This document shows positions 1 to 12,200 of a stretch of 64,000 bases of DNA, piece after piece. The number at the start of each line of letters is the position of its first letter. Position 1 is the stretch's first letter. Both the position numbers and the translations under genes were made by a program. The stretch is from Pyrocephalus nanus (taxonomy: Eukaryota; Chordata; Aves; Passeriformes; Tyrannidae), in the NCBI GenBank assembly GCA_038380795.1, contig CM076270.1, forward strand, positions 23,576,001 through 23,640,000. The letters are read 5' to 3'. The notes under the pieces are model-generated. The model saw only the letters and a program-made list of their open reading frames with translations, searched no databases and was not told the DNA's origin.

Positions 1-330
1 ACCTGCTGCAGTGTTTTAATCTGCTCTCAGCATACAGCCACACCTCATGAACACTGTGGGTGTAAATGCTTGCAGCCATCTCATCACTGCTGGCAGTGGA
101 GCCAGCTGTTTGGGAACACAACTTCCCGGAGAAATAAACCCTCCATTTAAGCAGAACATTTCTTGCCACCATCACCTTCCCATTTCACGCACGTCATCGA
201 TTTTTCCTCCTCTATTTTGAAATGTAAATGTCTCCTCTGGTGTTACCCCCTCCAGGGTTTTTATGTGAACTGTCTTCCTGGTTTCCTGTTGAGTTCAGTG
301 CATGTTACATTTCATGGTTTTTCTCTGCAG
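1..330 (+). other. RASA2: RASA2 intron (3' part)
   Basis: Sequence upstream of the first visible exon. No exon with both splice sites and RasGAP similarity is seen here. Confidence 0.7.
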
Positions 331-437
331 ATGACCCTCATGTGCAGTACTCTGCAGTGAGCAGCTTTGTGTTTCTCCGTTTCTTTGCTGTAGCCGTAGT
401 CTCACCTCATACTTTTCATTTACGACCTCACCACCCC
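331..437 (+). CDS. RASA2: RASA2 exon, end of RasGAP catalytic domain
   Basis: Acceptor ctctgcag precedes 331 and donor gtaagt follows 437. The first codon is shared with an exon outside the window (2 of its 3 bases are here). It encodes 36 residues including [14 protein letters not shown], the FLR helix conserved in RasGAP domains and needed for Ras binding. It ends in phase 0. Confidence 0.96.
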
Positions 438-3400
438 GTAAGTTCCGTGGAGCTTTGTTCTGTTTAATTCACGCCCTCGGAGTGATGTGGGAAGGCCTGA
501 GTTGCTCTCAGTGGGTGTGAGTGGGAGATGAGGTGACTGGATGTCTCTGGGTTCAGTTTCTGAAGGAAATAAGTTATTTACAGTTCTTCAAGCATCAGAT
601 TTCTCAGCCGTTCTGGGGTGTCCTGAAATGATGTGGCAGAGCTGTTAATAATGAAGATGCTGTGCCTTTTTTAGGCATGTGCTTCTTGCTTAAAATAGCA
701 ACGTGACTGAGGGTTCTTGGAGGTCTAAGCCTCAACTGCATCAGTTCCTTCCACCAGGGAACTTAAATATCCACGTCACTTTTATATTTATATTTATATT
801 TATTTCCATTTGTGGCTTAAGCAGAGGTTGCAGATGATAATAATTGATGGGTGTATTTATTCTGGACTCCTCTGGTTGCAATGGGTTGCCAGATTTTCCA
901 TTTTTGGTTGTGAAATAGATACATGTAACAAAAAATGTTCAAAGACGGGAATGTGGAGATTAAAAAAACCTGTATTTTCACATGAAATACTGAACATATA
1001 TGACATCTGCTTCTGAGGTTATCTTTATTAGCTTATTTTATCTACTTAATGCGTGCTTTGCTTTCAAAAGAAAAACAATATACTTACTCAAATTAATTCC
1101 TTTGGTTATCCAGTTTTAGTAAAAAAAAAATTGGAGTATTTTAACACCTGAGGGTCAAACATTTGAAGGGAACAGCAGGGGACTGGGTTTATGATCCTGT
1201 ACTAAAATGCAAGCAATGAGGTAGCAAACAAATTAAGAAAAAGCCTTAAAGACAACGTTTTAGATTCATTTTGTGTTATGAAAATTGATACCATTTGTCC
1301 AGCAATAGTTCCTAATGTTTATTGTTGATTGTTGGATGTGTAGTAATGGTTACAGGATTTGAGGGGTTTGAGGTGTTTTGTAGGTAAAAATATTTTTCCA
1401 AGTGCTAATATTAAATTCTAGTGATAGTGAGGAAAATATGAAGCAGTATGCATTAGTTTATAAACTATATAATACTTCAGATGCATTTTTTTTCTCTTGG
1501 GGCAAAGGAAAGGAATGAAAATGTGTCAGATATACTACATTGTGTAATACAGTAATTTTTGTGAAATTTTTTTTCATTTTCAATTTTACCTAAAATTGTG
1601 AAAAAAAAATGTGACTTCTGAACCTTGTTTCTTTGTTTTAGGATGCACAGACTTCTCGAACATTAACTCTAATATCCAAAGCCATCCAGACTTTGGGCAG
1701 TTGGGGAAGTTTGACCAAAAGCAAACTTGTAAGGCTGCTAAAATTCTTTCTGATTTCCTTGACATGCTGAACATCCTGTGCAGGTTTATTTATACCAATA
1801 TACCTTTTCTTTATACCTTTTCTTTCAGTCAAGTTTCAAGGAGACGTTTATGTGTGAGTTTTTCAAAACATTTCAAGAAGAGAAATTTACTGAATCTGTT
1901 AAAAAGGTACCTTTCAACTCTGTTTTTCAGTGGTTGGTGTGTTTGAGCAGCTTTCATTATTAGAAGGTTGTGTTATTGTTCATTTTTCTGTTGGACAGCA
2001 ACAGAAAAGTTGTGGTCCCTTTCAGAGTATGAACACCTGAAGAAATAACACAGCAAAGTCAGGACAGTCACAGTTATACAAAGCAAATTAAGCTAATTTG
2101 GTTTAAAAAATACACTTTTTTTGAACCAGACTTGATTGGCTCTGTTGTTCAGGAACCAATTAAAGAAGTTTGTGTGGCTCATGGACATCCCTTGTTGCAG
2201 TCCCTGCCATCTGTGTTCATCTGCACAAAGTAATTGCTGTGTTCGAGGACAAACTGTACCTCTATGTTTTCAAGGCAGCTTTTGGTTTTTCCTGTGTTTC
2301 TGAATATATTCCCTGTATTTTTTTTTTCATTAAGTTCCTAGATGATGTTTCCTCTACTGAGAGTAAAGAGCCAAGTGGTCTGAGCGAGCCAGTGCATCTC
2401 AAAGAAGGGTAAGAACATCTGCAATCTGCACTGTGTGACAGAATTGACCTTCCTGTGTCTTCATCAATACCAGTGTCAGGTTAAAGCTTATTAAAATGTG
2501 TAAGAGACTGTTGGAATTCTGATATCTGCAATTTAAGGCATTATTGTTTTGCAGAATTGGTTTAAAAGAACAGCTGTAAACTTTGCTAGCACATCTTTTG
2601 GGAAAACAGTAATTAACTTTGGGAAATAACTTTTAGGGGGAAAAAGTAATCAATTAGATCTTGATGTTGTCTCAGTAAATGGTTTTGAAAACTCCTCAGA
2701 AGACCAATGATTGCATTTCATTTGACTGTGCCTTGACAGAGAAATGTACAAAAGAGCTCAGGGGAGGACTCGGATCGGGAAAAAGAATTTCAAGAAGCGG
2801 TGGTTCTGTTTAACCAGCAGAGAATTCACATACCACAAACAGCAAGGTGATTATGGTTATTTTACTAATAGTTTGATTTTTCAGTGTTTTCTAGGTGTTT
2901 GCATCTAATTTGTGTTTTTAAAAAGGCATCATCATTTTCTTTTCCTGAAATACCTGTGATGTATTTCAGTTCCCTTTGCCTTGCGTAATAAATGCTTCTC
3001 TCTGATTCATGTCTATTTTCTCAATAATAAAAATGCATGTTTTGAGAGTTTGAACTGCAGTGTCAGTTCTAAAACAGTTCTTACAGATGGCTTCACTCTT
3101 CTGTTTACAATTTTTTACAGATAAAGAACCAATTTTCACTATTCCAATCAAAAACATCCTTGCAGTGGAGAAACTCGACGAGAGCTCCTTCAACAAGAAA
3201 AATGTGGGTCAAAAGATAATTTATGTGTAATTCTTGATGTGTTACTGAAGTAAAAGATCATAATTAGCTTACAGAGTTAATGAAACCCCATTACCAAGCA
3301 CTTCAACACAAAGTCTTTTGAATGGATCCAGAGTAAGAAGCTGTGCAGGATCTCCAAGGACTCTGAACATGGTTAACCTGGAAATACAGAAATCTGCACC

Positions 3401-6400
3401 AGCTGTTCTGACTGATTCTGGCTTCTTGCCAAATTTCTGGAATGAAGGTTGAAACTACAGGACCTTATTACAGAGCACTTTTAATTCCATTATATTCTAC
3501 TGGATATGTTTTATTCCCAAACTTGTATTTATTGCTTTCAGTGAGAACTCCCTTCATGCCCTTCATCAGCTCACACGGTTGTCTGTGCTCACAGCCTCCT
3601 TCTGGTCCTGTAACATGTCCGTTATTTCTGTTATTTCAATCCAAAGTTCTGAGCCAGTGATAAAAGTTGATCAAAGCACAGCTTAAAAGGAGAGACTTGT
3701 GGGAATCCTCGGTTGCTCTTGGGATAGGGAGGATAAAGGTCGTGCTCTGTGAAGTCTGGGGTCACACTCAAAGATAGGTAAATGAAGAGGATAGAAAATG
3801 TCCTAATTCTTTAGGAACTCCTGTTTGGAGGAGGAGGTGGTGTGGGTGGAACACAGGGAGCTGTTTGGGTGGGGTTTTTCTCCTAGGTAGGTCTGTGTAG
3901 TTGAAAGGGGTGAAATGTCTGCCCTTCTCCCTTGTCTGGCTTTCTGTCTCAGTTTGACGTTATGGAATTGCCTGAGCTTTGAAATCTCTTTCTCAATAAG
4001 TGGATGTTTTCACCGAGCAGGGTCACGTTGTGTTTCTCCTCCAGATGTTCCAGGTCCTTCATGGGGAGAAGCCGCTCTATATCCAGGCCAATAACTGTGT
4101 GGAAGCCAGCGAGTGGATCGAGGCTCTGTGCAGGGTCACGAGGTGCAACCAGAAGAGGCTGAGCTTCTACCACCCCTCAGCGTTCCTGAACGGGAGCTGG
4201 CTGTGCTGCAAGGCCACCGTGGAGAGCAGCGTGGGCTGCGCTCGCTGCACCGCGTGAGTGGCTCGGGGACAGCGCTGGGGGCTGTGGGGACGGGGGATTC
4301 ACCACACGGCTTGGGGAGGTGAGAGCCAGGCTGTCCCTGGGCACTTCAGCAGCTGAGTGCTGAAAACGGGCCTTGGGAAGGCAAAGATACTGGATTTCAG
4401 TAAGTTAATTACTTTGTCAGCTGCTCTGTGAAATGGTGATCAGTTCAGTGTGTAAATCACAAATTCCAGTGGTGGATTTCTTCTGCAGAATAGCAGATTT
4501 AATTCAGATGCCAGGCTGAATGCAGGAGTAGGATCATGTGTATGAAATAGTTAAAATACCTTGCTGCAGAGAGTTCTGCCTGCAAGTCTCCTCTCTCTAT
4601 CAGCTTTGTTTTGTGCAGCCACTTTTTTATTTGAACCTCACATTTTTTAAAACATTGTGTTAAGAAAATCAGCTAAATAACCTTGGATGTAGATTCTGAT
4701 ATTTTTGAACCTCACTTTTTTTATTTGAACCTCACATTTTTTATTTGAACCTCACATTTTTTAAAACATTGTGTTAAGAAAATCAGCTAAATAACCTTGG
4801 ATGTAGATTCTGATATTTTTGAACCTCACATTTTTTATTTGAAGCTCACATTTCTTAAAACTGTGTGTTAAGGAAATCAGCTAAATAACCTTGGATGTGG
4901 ATTCTGATACATCGTTTGGGTTTTTCTCCATTGGGTAGATATGTCAGAAAAATGAATGGCATCTTGCATAATGCTCTAATGCCTTTCTGTCAGCTGCTGA
5001 TTTCAGAAAACAAAGAAATGCTTTGATCTCTTTTTGAAACGAATTTATCCTTAACTGGATGGGTTGCATAAATTACAGACTGTTTTGTGAAGCTGTGTGG
5101 GAGTGATAAGTATATTAAAAGGCTGTGTATAGTGAAAGAGAATTGGTTTTTACTTGCTTTCAAGAATTCTCTATATTGACTACCTGTCTCTTTGTTCACC
5201 TTTTAGAGATGTTCCTGCTGATACACAAATTGAGATTGATGGAGACAGAGAGACAGAAAGAATTTACTCACTTTTCACTATCAACAGGTCTAAACTACAG
5301 AAGCTGGAAGGTACTCAAATGATAATTCAGAACAATTATTCTGATGTTATTCAGCTCCAATTCTTTAGGCCTCTAACATCATTTTGTCTTAACAATTTAC
5401 CTGAAAATAACAGAGAGAAAGAGATTGTGTTCCTGTCTTCTCAGTGCACTGGGGTCTGACGTTCTTCAGTCAGTTCTGTACAGTGGGTGTGAGGTGTTAA
5501 TTGAATTTCCATGTGTGTAACACCTCTGATAGCCTGAGCACAGACACTGCAGCTGTAGCAGGCTGTCCTTGTGTCTTTGCTGTTTTCCTGGCGTTGTGGG
5601 GAGCTCTGTTGACGTGGCTGAGCTGCAGGGAAGCGTTTTGGACTCGTGTTCATGTGAAGAGCTGGAATTGCCATTTGTGTGAGAGCGGGATGTGTTTGCT
5701 GGTGGGTAAGTTCTAACGGGGTGGCTGTGGGGGGTTTTCCAGAGGCCTGTGGCAGCATAGCGGTCTACCAAGGTCCACGGAAAGAGCCCGACGATTACTC
5801 CAACTTCACCATCGAAGACTCCGTGGCAACTTTCCACACACTTCAGCAGATAATAGATGTGGTGGAAAAGCTGAGTGAGTCCCATGAGAAGTACCAGAAG
5901 AAGAGATCCTCCAGTGCTAAATACGGTAGTGAGTAAGTATCTCGTGGAAATCTGACACAGGTAAATGTGTATTTTGGGAAAAAAAAAAAAAATCACAGAA
6001 GGAGGTTAGGATTGTTGGGGTAGAGATGATGAATATAAAGGTAGAGAATTGGACAACACAGGGAGAAAATCAGGTGCATCATTTGTGGTAGTGCAGCTTT
6101 GTAGCAGTTGGAAGGTACAGGTTCTTGTGGTGTGGGATTCATCTGCACTCCTGTTGAGATTCCTCTGAGTGGGTGCAGTGACTGTTTCCTTGCAGCTCAA
6201 CACCTGAAGGGCACCCAGAATTTATTCCTGACTGTATTCCTACCTTCTCATTTATTTATTGTTTTTTCCAAAATTTTGGATAAGAAGCAGTTGAACTATC
6301 AGGTGATGTGAAGCTGTGAAAATTACCCTGCAGAATCATCTCTTTCAGGCAGGGTGTTTACTGGTTGTATTTCTCTTGTCATATTCAGTGATAAACACAA

Positions 6401-6871
6401 TTTCTGGGGAAGTTAAAATAAAAAACAACACCTGTTCTTTGGGGTGCTTTGTTGTTCCAGAGCACATTCCTTGATTCTCTTCAGTCCTGGTTTATGTCTG
6501 TGGAACAGTATAGCAAGTTTTCTGATTTCTTCTTTGCATCAACAAGGATTGATTCACCAGGAGGAAAAAAAAAAAAAAAAACAAACCAACAACAAACCCA
6601 AAATTCAAATCTCAATCTGGTTGGTTTAGGTTAGTGTTTGACCCAGGTTGTTTGGAAAAAAATTGATTTTGATTTAGAGGTCTTCTGTGAAAGTAAATGA
6701 GGTTTTTGCAAATCGTGGAATTTCACAATTAATGGTAGAATTTTATTTTTTTTTAATACATTAAAATTGTATGATGAGAACTAGAAAGAAAATATTAACC
6801 TTGGAAATATTATCATATAATGTTTTATTTTTTTTTGCAGAGAAAATCCAATTGTTGGAAAAGTTTCCTAA
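331..6871 (+). CDS. RASA2: RASA2, Ras GTPase-activating protein 2 (GAP1m), C-terminal part, ten exons
   Basis: RASA2 is a cytosolic, membrane-recruited GAP of the GAP1 family that speeds GTP hydrolysis by Ras. The visible coding part joins 331-437, 1642-1728, 1829-1906, 2335-2408, 2740-2846, 3121-3203, 4045-4253, 5207-5310, 5743-5932 and 6841-6871. All introns are GT-AG and phases agree through to the stop at 6869-6871, giving 356 residues, roughly the last 40% of a protein of about 850. In order they encode the end of the RasGAP domain (FVFLRFF, about residues 15-21), a PH domain (about 113-212, with the conserved Trp at 203), a Btk-type zinc motif (H222, C233, C234, C244) and a tail with an RSSSAKYGS stretch. 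C2 domains and most of the GAP domain lie upstream of the window. The paralogue RASA3 is less likely, because the tail ends in ENPIVGKVS, close to the RASA2 terminus I know. Identity is from remembered family sequence. Confidence 0.97.
438..1641 (+). other. RASA2: RASA2 intron
   Basis: AT-rich intron of 1.2 kb. It has an (ATATTT)-type microsatellite at 783-804. Nothing else recognised. Confidence 0.8.
1642..1728 (+). CDS. RASA2: RASA2 exon, RasGAP domain C-terminal helices
   Basis: Preceded by tttgttttag and followed by gtaagg. It encodes 29 residues starting [19 protein letters not shown], the [10 protein letters not shown] helix typical of RasGAPs after the FLR helix. Phase 0 at both ends. 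Confidence 0.95.
1829..1906 (+). CDS. RASA2: RASA2 exon, end of GAP domain and linker
   Basis: Preceded by tttctttcag and followed by gtacct. It encodes 26 residues beginning [18 protein letters not shown]. The upstream intron is only 100 bp (1729-1828). Phase 0 at both ends. Confidence 0.95.
2335..2408 (+). CDS. RASA2: RASA2 exon, linker into PH domain
   Basis: The acceptor follows a T-rich tract ending cattaag; the donor is gtaaga. It encodes [20 protein letters not shown] and then HLKEG, where the PH domain begins. The last glycine codon is split after two bases. Confidence 0.95.
2740..2846 (+). CDS. RASA2: RASA2 exon, PH domain first strands
   Basis: Preceded by ccttgacag and followed by gtgatt. 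It encodes [20 protein letters not shown] and then [15 protein letters not shown], the basic first beta strands of a PH domain that bind phosphoinositides. It ends with one base of the next codon. Confidence 0.95.
3121..3203 (+). CDS. RASA2: RASA2 exon, PH domain middle
   Basis: Preceded by ttttttacag and followed by gtgggt. It encodes [20 protein letters not shown] and then ESSFNKKN. Ends in phase 0. Confidence 0.95.
4045..4253 (+). CDS. RASA2: RASA2 exon, PH C-terminal helix and Btk zinc motif
   Basis: Preceded by tttctcctccag and followed by gtgagt. It encodes [17 protein letters not shown], the PH helix [12 protein letters not shown], and a Btk motif with spacing H-x10-CC-x9-C (H222, C233, C234, C244 of the visible fragment). 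This is the spacing I know from BTK, so zinc binding is probably intact. This exon is clearly more GC-rich than the flanking introns. Confidence 0.96.
4624..4910 (+). repeat. Imperfect tandem triplication in a RASA2 intron
   Basis: A block containing TTTGAACCTCACATTTTTTA, then a stretch ending in AAATCAGCTAAATAACC and CTTGGATGTAGATTCTGATA, occurs three times. Equivalent points fall near 4649, 4763 and 4857, so the spacing is about 114 then 94 bp; the 20-bp difference is an extra copy of the TTTGAACCTCAC part. The third copy has several substitutions, so the duplication is not new. No coding content. Confidence 0.85.
5207..5310 (+). CDS. RASA2: RASA2 exon, C-terminal tail
   Basis: Preceded by caccttttag and followed by gtactc. 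It encodes [20 protein letters not shown] and then [14 protein letters not shown]. It ends after one base of a glutamate codon. Confidence 0.95.
5743..5932 (+). CDS. RASA2: RASA2 exon, C-terminal tail
   Basis: Preceded by gttttccag and followed by gtaagt. It encodes [20 protein letters not shown], a helix-rich stretch, and [11 protein letters not shown]. The donor is placed at 5933 rather than 5923 because only this joins in frame to ENPIVGKVS in the last exon. A 176-codon minus-strand ORF over this exon is a shadow. Confidence 0.95.
5933..6840 (+). other. RASA2: RASA2 last intron
   Basis: AT-rich intron of 0.9 kb with an A run at 6565-6581. Nothing else recognised. The intron at 5311-5742 is likewise empty. 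Confidence 0.75.
6841..6871 (+). CDS. RASA2: RASA2 last coding exon
   Basis: The acceptor is tttttttgcag ending at 6840. Only 31 coding bases: the end of a split Glu codon, then ENPIVGKVS and the stop TAA at 6869-6871. The short terminal peptide matches the known RASA2 C terminus apart from one residue. Confidence 0.94.
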
Positions 6872-6937
6872 CGAACTGTGGCACACTTGGATGAAAAAAA
6901 AAAAACAACCTGGAAATGTTTTAGAGCATTTTGGTGT

Positions 6938-6971
<34 letters not shown>

Positions 6972-8929
6972 TTTTTTGGTTTTTTTTAATTCATTATCAG
7001 CATTTTTGCAAAGTATTTAAGAATGAACGTAAATGCTAGTTGTGTTGACAATCTATTTAATATTTAATAGAAAAATACCTTCTTGGAAATCTGGTCTTTA
7101 AGGTTTATTCTCATTTTTGCTGAAGAACTTGAAGTTTCCAGGTTCTTGGAGTGACAGGTGTGAATAAATCTCAATGTTGTTTTTGCCAATATTGTCTCAT
7201 TGGAAGGAACTCTCCAAACAAATAAGCTTTTCAGTGGAGGAAATTCCACACTGCATTTGTTGGTTGGAGGACACCTCTCAACACACACTGCATGAATTGA
7301 CCGTGAGTGCCTGCCCTGCTGATGAGGATCCCAAGATTTCATGACAAGGAAAAGATCAGAAGCTTCACATTCCATACATTTGACTTTTTTTTTTTTTTTT
7401 AACTTGTATTAGGTGTTGTCAGGACTTGATTTATCTACAGGTGAAGTTTTTACAAACCCTTGCAGCGTGCTGCAGATAATCTGGGCAGCAGATACCAGTG
7501 TTAGTTGTGTCATTAGGTACTAAAGAAGAAATCAGGGAACTTCAGTTGTACCTCTTGTTTACATTTGGGGTGAGGAATATATGGAGTGACATTGGACCAC
7601 TGTATTTTCTTTGGCATTTTTGAAGGTACATATTTTTTCTTAATCGAAAAAGAGATGCAGGGTAGCAACATTCTTTTTTTAAAATAGGTTTGCCTACGGA
7701 AAAATTTAAATGTGAACAGGTTGTGGTTAAGTACTGATCAATTAACATCATCCTGTGGAGGATTTTATTTCTTGTTTTTATAAGAAGCAGTAACCGTGTC
7801 CAGCTCAACTTTTGACTACAAATCTAATAAATAATCTCTATTATAATCACTCAAAGCACTTTAGATATCTGGACTACCCCAGATTATTTTTAGATACTTT
7901 GTAGTATCTGCTTGTTATGATCAGTTGAATGATCAACATTGTTTTGTCTTTAAGCAATGCTTCAGTGAATATTTTTGTATCTTTAGTTATGTGGGTTCGT
8001 ATTTGCCACTTAACCCAATTTTGAACTGGCATTCCTGACTTGGGTAAGATCCATTTTTGCTCACTTCATCTGAGAAGTCAGGCTGATGCTGAGAAAACAT
8101 TCGTGTATATAACCAGGAAGAAGCAAAGATATTACTGTGGCAACTTTGCTTCATCAGTATTAAATACAACGGTACTCCTTGGAATATTATTTTTAATAAA
8201 AGTTATATGTGGTACTTTTATTTTTGGACTGTTTTCTGTGGGGTCTTTTGTTGTTTTGCTGGGTGTTTTTTGTTTGGTTTTTTTTTTTTTTTAGTTTTTG
8301 GTTTTGCTTTGTTTTTCCAATCATGATTTGGCCAGATAATTTAGAAATGTACCTTAGGATAGAAATCCACAATGCTTGAAGCAGTAAAGCTGCTTAAATG
8401 ACCATAATAAATTTATATTGTTGTAGGGAGGCTTTCTGGAACAGCAGCCAGGTGGCAAGACAGGATTGAAAGCTCTCTTGGAATGAATGGAACCTGGTAA
8501 AACACCAAACTGGTTCAGAATATCCAGGGTTCAGCAGTAGTGTCTGCCACAGCACAATCATTTCATCAGCTGCTTTTGCCTTTTCCTTTTTTACAGATGG
8601 GATTGTTTGAGTGTTTGAAGGGACTTTAATTTGCCAGCTGTTAAAACTGGGGGAGAGTACAGTAAGGCCAAGGAATTGTTTTTGCCAAGGTGAAGGTAAA
8701 GATGAATTGCCATTAATCAAAAGCTGCCATGAAACAAAGTTCAATGTGGTTGAGTGTCAGGTTTTATCAGATATGGATTAACCCTGTGGCAAATTGTCTG
8801 TTCCTTGGAACCATTTCTTGTTGTTTTCCAAGTCAAATTTATGAAAAATGGAGTTGTATACTCTTACAACGTTGGGTTTTTTTAATATGCACTTTTTTTT
8901 TTTTTTTTGCTTTGGTACTGGAATATTGA

Positions 8930-8935
8930 AATAAA
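8930..8935 (+). terminator. RASA2: Candidate proximal poly(A) signal of RASA2
   Basis: AATAAA downstream of a T-rich tract. The GT-rich element after it is weaker than at 9235, so it may be an alternative site. A further AATAAA lies at 8195-8200. Confidence 0.3.
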
Positions 8936-9234
8936 AAACAAAGGCCATTGAATATTTGTGAACATTAAGATTTGATTTCTCATAATGATTTAAAATTCAG
9001 TAGATGTTCTAGAATTTAATTAGGTACAAGTAGGATGATTAATAATAAAAGTTGCCTTCATTTTGATTAGTCTAGAACGGTGATGTTATTCAGTAATTAG
9101 TTCTGTTAGGCTTGTAAAAGTTTTAATTTTTATGATGATGATGATGATGTATTGTTGAATGTATTTTTATTTAAATTTTATTTTCGTATCGAGACATTAA
9201 AATGTTTTGTAACATCGCTTGAGAATAACTCAGA

Positions 9235-9240
9235 AATAAA
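9235..9240 (+). terminator. RASA2: Candidate distal poly(A) signal of RASA2
   Basis: AATAAA followed within about 30 bases by a GT-rich stretch (gtgctgtgtgttgattgtg), the usual layout of a cleavage and polyadenylation site. Confidence 0.55.
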
Positions 9241-12200
9241 GCCCAACAAAGCTGAGAAGTGCTGTGTGTTGATTGTGAGCCCTGGCTGTTCAAAATGTTA
9301 TAATTTACCTGGGGGCTGAGGGAACAGGGGGTTATGTGCAGGATTGTTTACTGGTTTGTCCTGGGAACCAGCACCAGCTCCAGAATTTGTCTGAAATATT
9401 TTAAATACATCACATGTGGAAAAAACAGTGTTTGCTTTTATCAGTCTGATTTTGGTTGTTTTTTGGTAATCTGGACACTTTTTTGCCACCTGCTGTGCCC
9501 TCCCATGCTTATGGCATTTTTTATAAGATTCTATGAATAATATAGGAGAGATGCTTTCCAAGACTTCTTTGATTTCTGATCATCTGTGTGTATTTTAAAC
9601 TACCAGGTTTGCAACCTTGAATAGTGTGATAAGGACAGATTCAGTATTGTTTGTAAAAAAGCATTTGTTTGTAAGTGAGGTTTAAAAAGATGCAGTGGCT
9701 GCAGTTCAGGAAATTCATGTGCTTTGTAAGACTATTTTGGATTGTTTTTTTTTTTTAAGTAAAGCAATTAGAAAACCTTGCTGAAATGTTTTTAAAGCAT
9801 TCTTTTCATTAATTAATGTTTATGGAAAATAACAAAATTGGTCTGTATATATAAATCTTACAATTCTGTGGAAGATCATATGAAGTATGATCAAGATTTA
9901 AAAGTGTTTGAGTTCATCATTATTTTAGCATAATTACTGTTGCCAATGCTGTGGTAGCTGTAAATGAAGTCTAGCTAACAATTTCACCAAAAAAAGAGAA
10001 TGTAAATATTCACACTGATGTCAGAAACATAACTTCTGTGGCCTTTTGAATGCAATCAGACAATTCAGTTTGCTTTAAGGGCTCTGTGATTTTGTTTCCC
10101 TGATTCCTTGGTGTGGTTTCAGCTCCCTGCTGGCCATTGGCAGTCCTGGGTGGCACTTTCCTCTTGGTAGAGTGGCACAGAGAATCGTGGATCATCTAGA
10201 GCTGAACAGAGAGTTTTGGCAGAGAACTGTGCTTAAATTATTGTCTTTGGCAGGTAAATGGCCACAGTCCCTCAGTGTTTTGATATATGTTAGATTATTG
10301 ACAGAACAAACAGTAAGTGGGCTAATACAGTGCAGCACATGCATCAGTTGGCCAAGATACACACTTACTTACATAACTGTTCTTTGCATTATCATAAAAC
10401 TGACACTGTCACAACAGGTTTGTTTTTAATCAAAATAATTCTCAGTTCTGTGGTTTGGAGTAAACAAACTGGGAAAAGAAAAATAAAAACCGACAAAAAA
10501 AATTCAAAAAGTTGTAAGAAGGAAGAAGAAAGCAAAAAAACCCCAAAACCAAAAACAAAATCAGGTTATTTCCAGACATCTCCGTTCTCAAAAGATTGAT
10601 GAAAATCTGTGAAAGACGTTGTACATGCTTTCAAACCACTGTCTGTGCAGTATTCAGCATTTAGAAAGGTGTAGAGAGAGTGAAAGTGTTCTTCCAAGAT
10701 GAGGATGCATCTGTGTGTTCATCTGAAATGGGAGCAGGGGTAAGGAAAGAACACTGTTACGGCACTGATGGAAGTTGGGTGTCAAACACCTGGAGCTTTG
10801 GGTATTTTCTGACATGGGGACAATCAGAACCTGGAATCAGTCCTTGATGAATTGCACTGCATTCTTCCAGTGAAATCATTACTGTAAATCACTTGGTTAT
10901 AAATTGTGCAATAGCAAACAGATTTGGATATTTCAGATTTGGATACCTACTGTCAGGAATGTCTCCATTCATAAGTTGTCTTTTTTTTTCCCATTCTCCA
11001 GCACAGAATTGGCTGAGCAGCTTTAAATCTTGCTGAACAATCACTTGAAGGGCTGAAAGGACCTTGGTTCAAGTTCTCATATTTAGATACTCCATTTGGA
11101 ATGTTTCCAGTAACGTGAGGGGAGAAAATGCCCAGTCTGCAATAATGTTTTTTTATTTACAGTTCAGTGACTGCATCGAGAAAACTCCCTGAAAAAGCTG
11201 TCATGGTTTGTGCCACTCTCCCACTGCAACCTCCTTGATGTCACGTGTGCCTGTAGGGAATTCTGGAACTATTGCTCCAAATGGCTTCAAAATGTTTGTA
11301 CAGCTCTTTAAGTGATCAAATAGCCAAGAAAATAATGAGTAGTTGGGAAACTACTACTTAAGTTAAAGGTGCCTGTATCATATTTGCTCTGCTTTCACTC
11401 CTAATGTAAGAATGGTTTATATTTGAATTTGCAAAGTGTGTGACATTCCATTTTGACAGCATCCAAACGTAATTTTAACCTGTGTCATAGTTTGCTTTTA
11501 AAGCTGAAGCGAATTGCAGTAGTTTCCATGTAATCCCTGCTAAAAAACCCCCTAGAGATGACAAGGCAAATTGTGTAAATTTAAAAGATAAAACTGAAAA
11601 AACCACAAAACCAAAACTCAGGTGGTTTTTTGTTTGGTTTGGTTTGGTTTGTTGCGTTTTTGTTTTTTTTTTTTAAGAAAAAGTGGCAGTTGACATTTGA
11701 CATAGCAGAAGTTAAATGTGCTTAAGTTTCAGGGTTTTTTTAATTTTCTTTTTACTTTAGGAACACATACATTCAAATTTTAAGCATTCATGCAAAAGGT
11801 TTAAAAGTACAATGTACGTATACATTTTCTTTTCAAGTTTTATAAAAGCAGTTTTAAATTTAAACTTACCTGTGTTACACCTAGTCCCAGTAATTCAAAT
11901 TCAGGAGTGTCACAGTGGTTTATAAAAATAGAAAAGAATGATGAGTTAAAATAATGGAGTTAGTAAAGAACAGCATGGATTGAGAGAAGTGTGAATCAGC
12001 CGAGGTAAGAGCAAAAGATTGTTGAATTGAATGATTGTTCAAGGAAATTATAAATTCTTCTGAACTGATAGGTGATAAATGTAGAAATATCAAATCTGTA
12101 AGATCAATATAATTTTTATTTTTTACTGTATCACCAATTACCTGCCACTGAGGTGAAGCTGTGCTCTAACTTGCACCACAGCTGCTCAGAATGGTCTGAG

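Larger units (their letters stand above)
1907..4044 (+). other. RASA2: RASA2 introns between the PH-domain exons
   Basis: Introns 1907-2334, 2409-2739, 2847-3120 and 3204-4044. Apart from the exons listed separately, no gene, RNA or repeat is recognised. Confidence 0.75.
6872..9240 (+). other. RASA2: RASA2 3' untranslated region (inferred)
   Basis: About 2.4 kb of AT-rich sequence after the RASA2 stop, without any supported coding exon. It holds a run of 29 T at 6940-6968, shorter T runs at 7386-7400, 8279-8293 and 8892-8908, and an (ATG)6 run near 9132-9149. Candidate poly(A) signals AATAAA lie at 8195, 8930 and 9235. The 3' end is inferred from the last one; no transcript data are available. 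Confidence 0.6.

Noticed and set aside
5466..5996. 176-codon minus-strand ORF
   Set aside because: Antisense shadow over a RASA2 exon and adjacent introns.
9529..9539. GATTCTATGA, like the CR1 terminal repeat
   Set aside because: Only one copy and no CR1 sequence before it.
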